From Litomosoides sigmodontis (Eukaryota; Nematoda; Chromadorea; Rhabditida; Onchocercidae): a stretch of 64,000 bases of DNA. Below, one piece after another: positions 57,101 to 64,000 of the stretch (position 1 is its first letter; the number at the start of each line of letters is the position of its first letter). The position numbers and the translations under genes are program-made. Under the pieces are notes generated by a model that saw only the letters and a program-made list of their open reading frames with translations, was not told where the DNA came from and did no database searches. Location of the stretch: contig OY718805.1 in the NCBI GenBank assembly GCA_963070105.1, forward strand, positions 3,840,001-3,904,000, given 5' to 3'.

Positions 57101-60100
57101 GGAAAGCAGACATCCACGATTTTCACGAAGCAGATGACACAATGAACAACAAAAACGATAAACATAAACATAAGAGAATATGAAAGCATCACAGGAAAAG
57201 GAGATTAGGCAAAACAAAAAAGGATTAAAGTAACTTAAAGAAAGCTTAAACGAAGAAATAAATTATACGTACAAATTTTAACGAAACCGTCAAATTTCTT
57301 CTAATTTCGTTATCAATAGAAATCCAAACAAGAAATTAAACGAGGAAACCGTGATGACCAGTTCAACGCTAAAATGAGGATGAAAATAAAATCGCTGACA
57401 TGCAACTTTCTTTATACAATTCTTTCAAAAAATGCTTGCATGTCTTTTTTCCTTTGTAGAAGGTGGCAGCAAAGTCTAACGCATCATCAGCTTCCTGTTT
57501 ACTCCTTCGAAAATGTCTGAATTCCCACCGATCTCAAGACAGCGCTCAAAATTGTTAAAAAAAATATATGAAACAATTTCTAATGCACCAAGGAACGCTA
57601 GCAATCACTACACAACTACTTTTTAGTTCTAAAATGAGCACCAAAAAGCATGACAGTATGAAGCTTGAAATTCACAACGCGAAATGCTAATAAATAAAGC
57701 ACGAGGATTCCCAAATAAATCCTAAAAAACAACAGAAAATTCCAACGAAATCGCATAAAAGATCGAGTGCGAAGCACTGTATTGTCGTAAATCACTATGA
57801 CGTCGTATTCAAAAATTGATGTAAAGTTTCACTGTAATCAAGAAAGCATTAGCTTTAGCTCAAAACAACAGAAAAGGATGACACGAATAATCTCAAATCA
57901 GATTGGAAAATCTACACTTATTTGAATTATGTAAGAAATTAATCCAACTGATGAAAGCTGCAAAATTCCACAACAGTTACAAATATATTAGAAGCACATT
58001 CATTTCATTCATTATCAGATCTTCTCAGATATCATCTATAGATCTTGTAACGGTTGTTCTTGTTTGAAAATCAAACCCTAAAATCGAACGATATTTAAAA
58101 TCTTCTAAATTATTGTGCAAAATTAATAAGTGTCTTAAGTTAGTTAATCGCTTCCGTTTATACAATTGCAAAGTAGAATTGCGTAAATCACATAATACTA
58201 AAATGTAGTTTCTGGAAATATTCCTCTTGTAGCTCAACTCTCCTACATTATGAATTCGTAATTGCTGTCCTTCATATGACTCGAACAGCTCCCACCTTTC
58301 GGACTACAAAAGTCACTAGAATTGAAGAAAAGGTAGCAAAAAAATTATGTAAAGACTGAAAATTTATTTTTAGCAACAAATACAAGACAGAGAGAAAAAA
58401 AAAAGGCGAAGGAAGGAATAATGAATGTGCAGAGCTGAAAAAAGCAAAAGCAAAAATTGCATCGAAAGCGACAGCTAGCTAACATGCAACGTCATCGCTG
58501 TCAATACTCGTTTAATAATAACACTCGAAGTATACTGTAAGATCGGAAACGTCTAGAACAACAGAATTACCTATCTTTAAATTTCCCGCCATACGGCTGG
58601 CATGAGCTATACAGTCTAACGCTATCTTGTAGGCAGCATAGAATCCCCAGAAGTGAAGTGAGGGCGTACAGGTAAAATCAACAGTAAGATACGATAAAAT
58701 CGCGAAACCACGGTGTGAGAAAAAAGTACGTTTGGGAAAAGAGTGCTCAGGTAGAAAGTGAAGATAAAGAGGTGCGCGAGGAGCACGAACTCTTGAACTT
58801 TCTACTCCCTCCTATACCGCACTCAACGAGCGCACAAGACTTCACCTCAATCCCCACTGGCAGTACAGCACCGTGCTTTCAACTCAGCACCTCATCCGTT
58901 AATGGTTTCTATTGCGACCTTCACGTAAACTTCGGACAGTACGCTCTGTGCGATATATAAACAATCTTGTTGACACACATCGATAGAGCGAGATAGCGAG
59001 AATTACGTTGCTGTGGGCGATGAGGTGGGGGAGAAGCGGGAGTGGTTCTCTGGGAAGTCCCGGTAAAGTTGCACATTGCTATGTGTCATCTTTCAGGTCA
59101 CCAGAGCAACCAAGAAATGAACGGCTATTCGAAATGATTTTATATGATCTTTGATAGTAGTGTCACCCTGCGTACTTGTTTATTGTGTTTGTAATGAGGC
59201 AGATCAAACTAGGAGTGCCAGAAAGACGTAAGTTTAGTTAACATATAACAGATATCATGACCTAGGGTAAGTGTCTAGCGAGTACGGTAAAGCTAACATT
59301 ACAATGAGCAGATAAATCAAAAACCATCGAAATCATTGGATGAGTAGTTGAAGTGAAAAAAGAAAGTTGATGAATGGGTTGTTTAATGGCATTTCTGGTC
59401 ATATCACCCATTAATTTCTCCTCCATACACTCTTCCAATAAATATCGGTGTTCTTCTCTCAGACAATGAATGCAATTTGAGATAATTAGAATTAAAAAAG
59501 CAGCTATGCGCCGATTAGATTAAGGATAGTGTTCAACATCTTTAAGCATATGTTAAAATGTGCGGAAGTTGCTACTCTATCTCCGATGTGTTCCTTCGCT
59601 GCGCTGTACTATCACCAATTTTTGCTAAAATTGAAATTTTGCTTACTGGCAGCTGTATGTCATATAGCCGCGGTTTTGCAGCGAAAATTTTCACGCTGTT
59701 AATTTTTCCGACGGCTGGAAGGAGAAAAGAAAATGAGTTTGCGGTAATCAGGTCACGATGGACTGGCTGGTTGTGTGTGGTGCTTGCGTGTGGCAGATAA
59801 GGATTTCCCCACATGATAGTATATTTGATCGGAAAGAATATATTAGTAAATCCATCTTTTTCGTCCTATTCTCTTTCATTGAGATTATGAGTAGAATGTA
59901 AATAAATCTGGTAAGAATTCACAGTAACTCATATTGCTTCAAATATTTGCAAAGGTTATTCGCATGAAATTATTTCGATTTTTATGCTTTTCTCATTTTA
60001 AACTCCACAATATCAACTTGTGGTGAAATGACAACCATTTTGGCACTATTCCAAAACGTTTCTCATTCTGTGGAAGTTCTGATTGTTAGAAATATGTTTG

Positions 60101-60208
60101 AAGAAAGTGAACTAGTGAAGAAATAGAAGCAGAAGGAGGAGAATAAGAAGGTTAACGCTGAATGATGTTACGATATGAGAGTATGGTGGGAATGTTTCTA
60201 ACAAGTGC
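57101..60208. other. Divergent intergenic region between MEPCE and the deubiquitinase
   Basis: Three kilobases separate the two outward-facing genes. The 58.5-59.1 kb part is richer in GC and could be a promoter zone. Within it, a minus-strand open stretch (about 58720-58571) reads on to KIALDCIAHASRMAGNLKIG and ends at an ATAG|GTAATT donor, but it has no start and no in-frame partner. Overlapping opposite-strand frames at 59.56-59.81 kb cannot both be real, and neither shows a family. Confidence 0.45.
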
Positions 60209-60229
60209 TTTTGCAGATCTCGATAACCT
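60209..60229 (+). promoter_or_regulatory. Candidate spliced-leader acceptor of the deubiquitinase gene
   Basis: CTTTTGCAG ends at 60216, 13 nt before the ATG at 60230. The first exon of the protein follows directly. Confidence 0.45.
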
Positions 60230-63200
60230 ATGACGATACTCTCAGTTGTGGGAGGCAAGGGCCCTGGCCCGATCGAGGGAGAAGAACCAGAACGAATGTC
60301 GAGATCACTTCATGTCAGTTTGCTGTTATATAAATAAACCAAAAAAACAAGGCATAAAATATTTCTTGCTTCAAATTCCAACCATGGTTTTTTATCCAAA
60401 ACATCAGAAATAAAGTGGTCAGTTTGTTTATTTTTTTGCCGTGACGAATAGAAATATTTTCAGCAAAGCGCGCTAACGGCGGAGGAATTGGGTTTCTTCA
60501 ATGAAGTAAAAAACTTTTTAGGCAGTACCGTCAATGAACAAATGCTCGTGCAGGCGATCAAGGTTAATTTTATATTAAAATTATGTCACTTTGATTAATG
60601 TCTTGGTCTATGCCAGTAAGTTTAATCATGGATTGTGTAGCGTACAGCACAAACCCTTCTTTTCATTTTTCTTGGCTGTTGATCAATTAAAATTTGGGAC
60701 GTATTGCAATTACTGAATAAGTGATCTTAATGAATGAACTGGTAGTGGTCAAGTACCTTCGTCTAGATGTGTTTTCATTAAACGTACAGCAGTCTGATAA
60801 ATCACTATATGTGCTTCAGAGTCATGGATCTCATACTCAACCACATTTAAGCGGTAATAATGTTTTGAACGATGTCATCAGTCTTTATTTTGATCGGATG
60901 GAATCAGTTGAGAAACCAAGCAAGCAAGTTCGATTTGACGAGGTCACACCATTGTTTAACAGTTGTTTAACAAATTTTCTACTTTTTAAAATCTGGTTTT
61001 GCTATATCTGTCTATGTATGTGTCCATATGTGCTTGCGGTTATGTCGAAAACTAGAGAAAGGTCAAGGTTAATACTTCCGTAAGCATTTCAATCTTAAGA
61101 TTGTCTTAATATGCTTCATTAATGGGAGTTACGTTCTGCATATAATCAATGAATATTTCGTCAACATATTTCATTTCGCACATTTTTAGCATTTGGAAGT
61201 TCCTGCTCCAGCTCCATCCATTAATCGTCCATATTCTTTCAATACACGTGGTACAACAATGGAGGAACCGAAAGTAATAGATCTAGCATCAGAAGAGGAC
61301 AAAAGTGTTCAGAAGTGGGCAAGCGTACCGCGAAGTGTTTTGGGAAATCGAGAAGAACAAGATGTCATTAAGTATGTTCGGTCATATTTTCTTTGTTGAT
61401 TGTTCCAGAAAAATCTTTTGTTTTTAGCTAATATGCTAATATGTCTCTAACATACATCGCCCTACATGGATGTCTTTATGAATCGGATATCATACGCTCG
61501 GTAGCAATTCCGTACAATATTGCTGATTGGATGATCCTGGTGAAGAAACTTGCTGAATATTTTCAGAGCTATTGAAGAATCCTTGAAAGACAACCAAAAC
61601 ATTTCTGGTTTCTCTCCTTTTGCTCAAAGAGATCCGGAAAACCCATACGAAAGGCGACGATGTGGTTTAGCACCTGTGGGATTGAAAAACATAGGAAACA
61701 GTTGTTGGTTCAATGTTATCGTTCAAGTATGTTCTCTAACATAATGAAATATGAGGTTTAGGTGTTCGAGCTCATCCCGTCCAATCTGTTATTTTGTTTA
61801 AAGTCGTACACTAAATTTGAAATACTTAGATTTGATGATAGCAAATGATTTATAGATGTTTCTAGCTTTATTTGTTTATGCACTCCATGGTGATTTCTTC
61901 AGACATTGTTTCATATACCACGTTTCCGTCAAATGTTATTTGATGCACCAATCAAAAATAGGACGAAATATATCACCGGTAAATCAAACTCATGGGGAAA
62001 TGAGTCAAGTCAACTTAATGAGGTTTTTTCCCATATTTTAAGTTGATAAAAGAATTGTACAGATATCTTCTACTATTTCCGGTTATGAATTCTCAAATTC
62101 AAAAGTACGTCGTACTAGCTAATTCCTTTTAATGCTCGTATCGAGCTTGTGAAATTAAACTCGACCAAAAAGTGCAAAGCAATATGTCACACAAGAGTTG
62201 GATTTTGCAGAGTTTTTAATATATCTGAATTCCAACTTCTCACCACTGTTTTAGACTAACATGGATGCGTTAACAACCTCACTTTTAATATCTCTCCGTC
62301 AGCTAGCTGCTTGCCTTAAAGCGTCTTCACGTGCGTATGTTGATCCAACAAACGTGTTAAAGATAATTAACGAATTGAATACAAGTTTGAATAAGGCTGC
62401 TCCTTGCATAGGAATTCAACAGGTATTATTTTAGGGGATATTTGTTCGAAATGAAGTGTACTAATGCTATTGCCACTTTTTTAACATTGAAAACATAAAT
62501 TCTTCATTTACAAATAAGGAAACGTTCAGGATGCTACCGAAATGCTTTTGCGGCTGATCGAGTGGCTTGAGGTAGCCTTCAGAATTGAATCCGTAGCAGA
62601 AGGGCAGTCTTGCCCATTGGCTTCCGGCGTTTCGTGTGCTGAAATTATGGATGTTAATGTAAGTTCAACAATTCTACTTCCTTTCATAATTAAGCGCAAA
62701 AGATCATAATTCACTTGGAGTTAGATATTTTTATTCATCATTTGTTGCTAATGCAGGATGAAAATATGGTGCCGAGTGGTTCCAGCTCGCAGCCGGCATT
62801 AACACCAGGAGATGAGGTGTCTTTTGACAAACTAACCGGTGATGATCTCAATTCAAATCTTATTGCAGAACATCCGTTTAATACTCTTTTTCATGGTTCG
62901 CATGTCGAAATTCGACCTAACGCTGGTATTACTTTAAGAATACTTATGAAATTTTGTGGAAAACAACGGAGTTGGAATTGCGATCTGTTACTGAAATAGT
63001 TCAGCTGTTGGCCCATTTGATAATTCTGCTTATCCAAAAAAAGCACATTCATTTTACAATTTTTTAGAACTATTGATGTTGCTTAATGATGTTCTATGTT
63101 TAAGAAATCTCAGTCGGAGTTTCATCACCTCTGAAGTTAGCAAATTCATTACAAATGATCAATTTGGATGTCACATATGATAACTTGTACGATTCATTAG

Positions 63201-64000
63201 AGGCATATCACCTTTCTGATGCGCCAGCGAAAGAGGTTTTGTGATTTATTCTTAGGCCTTGGTGGTTTTTCATAGTTCAGTTGATATTAAAGAAAAAATA
63301 CAGTTGGTATTGCAATATTACGGAAGAATTTTACTGTTTATATTTTAGTTATGGTTTGAATCGTTGCCGCCTGTAGTCATCTTTTCATTGGTTCGGTTTA
63401 GTTATAAAAATGGACAAACAGAAAAAGTTCACAGTCAATTTCAATTTCCCCGTGTTATATACATGGATCGCTATTTGCATCGAAATCGTCCATTTGTGAG
63501 TGAGAAACGGATTGAACGTAAATCTTTAAAGAAAAGACTTGAACATATCAAATGCGAATTAGAAGGGTGTGTTAGTTTTGTTAACAACTGTTATGCTTAT
63601 TCATTTCATTACTGTGTTATACGATACTTTACGGCAAATATGGTTATTTTACTCTCATTCATCTTTATCTTTAGGTTTTTATTAATTTTAGAATCGAATA
63701 TTTTTGTAAATTTCAAAAAGGTTATATGAATAAATATTTGCAGGTGGGAGAAGTTTCCAGCTGGAGACACGAAAGTAGCGCTTCCATCTTTGATAGATGC
63801 TGTTGTCAAATACGCATCGTCTGCAACAAATGGGTTAGATTTTTTTGTTTAGTGTTGAACTGAGTTCATAATAGAGCTCATTTTTAAATTGACGGAGAAT
63901 TTTACACTTGAATCCCTTCTTACATATATATTTGCATCGTTAATTTCCTTGTTTGCTCGCTTCTGACAGAGAATTTATGTTTGGAGATCACGTTAGAATT
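60230..64000 (+). CDS. USP25/28-like ubiquitin-specific protease (14 exons, 3' end beyond the window)
   Basis: Cysteine protease that removes ubiquitin, and perhaps SUMO-linked ubiquitin, from proteins. Exons: 60230-60313, 60464-60562, 60790-60942, 61190-61371, 61567-61726, 61903-61978, 62053-62081, 62255-62422, 62530-62658, 62757-62925, 63114-63235, 63349-63566, 63744-63833, 63970 onward; every junction keeps phase. Layout as in USP25/28: a UBA-like start (residues about 28-105), a SUMO-interacting-type VIDLASEED, a ubiquitin-interacting-type DVIKAIEESLKDN, then the catalytic Cys box VGLKNIGNSCWFNVIVQTLF. Later family blocks: YVDPTNVLKII, QQDATEMLLRLIEWLEVAF, LPPVVIFSLVRFSY, FPRVIYMDRYLHRNRP, ALPSLIDAVVKYASS. 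The Cys is present; the usual GNTCW reads GNSCW. The His box lies past the window edge, so catalytic competence cannot be fully judged. One exon is only 29 nt. Confidence 0.94.

Noticed and set aside
58715..58960. Plus-strand 81-codon frame in the MEPCE/deubiquitinase intergenic region
   Set aside because: No acceptor, donor or family; a GC-richer promoter-like stretch easily gives frames of this size.
59558..59814. Two 80-codon frames on opposite strands over the same bases
   Set aside because: They overlap almost completely, show no domain and have no linked exons; at most one could be real and neither is convincing.

Overview
The window looks like nuclear DNA of a parasitic nematode, most likely filarial or another spirurid. 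It is strongly AT-rich and microsatellite-dense. Genes are cut into many short exons with GT..AG introns and TTTTCAG/TTTTTAG acceptors, and several start codons sit 11-30 nt behind such an acceptor, as expected for spliced-leader trans-splicing. The recognisable proteins are animal and nematode families. I see no bacterial, viral or transposon genes, no CRISPR array and no obvious tRNA or rRNA. Species is inference.

Layout. 1-8.3 kb: no firm gene, only two weak exon-like stretches. 8.3-11.4 kb (+): BTB/C2H2 zinc-finger protein, nine exons, 455 aa. 13-14.4 kb (+): fragments of a lysine-rich gene I cannot complete. 14.9-17.5 kb (-): GT11 alpha-1,2-fucosyltransferase-like type II Golgi protein, eight exons, 371 aa. 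17.9-18.8 kb (+): small unknown protein, divergent from the fucosyltransferase. 19.5-22.2 kb (+): superaquaporin (AQP11/12 type), six exons, 264 aa. 23.3-23.7 kb: two in-phase orphan exons. 24.0-25.1 kb: a 1.1-kb near-perfect (TTA)n array. 25.1-35 kb: non-coding as far as I can see. 35.1-41.6 kb (+): Shaker/Kv1 voltage-gated potassium channel, 5' end unresolved. 42.7-47.0 kb (-): protein with six C2H2 zinc fingers, possibly MEP-1-like, eleven exons, 760 aa. 48.2-49.1 kb (-): PLAT-domain protein. 50.5-52.0 kb (-): Ser/Thr-rich unknown protein with a 1.4-kb exon. 53.1-57.1 kb (-): MEPCE/Bin3 RNA methylphosphate capping enzyme. 60.2 kb to the right edge (+): USP25/28-like deubiquitinase, cut by the window end.

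Most gene models were joined by hand from splice sites, keeping reading phase across every junction. The complete models (BTB-ZnF, GT11, aquaporin, six-finger protein, PLAT, the small 129-aa gene) give exon totals that are exact multiples of three, which supports them. Four genes run on the minus strand from 57 to 42.7 kb (MEPCE, Ser/Thr-rich protein, PLAT protein, six-finger protein) with gaps of about 1-1.5 kb. They could be an operon-like series, but the sequence does not prove it. The genes do not form one pathway: they cover transcription/chromatin, RNA capping, ubiquitin removal, membrane transport and glycosylation. I did not find a clearly novel multi-gene system. The most unusual items are the giant (TTA)n array, the 20-nt microexon carrying the potassium-channel selectivity filter, the altered pore boxes of the aquaporin, and the lineage-specific N-terminus of the capping enzyme.
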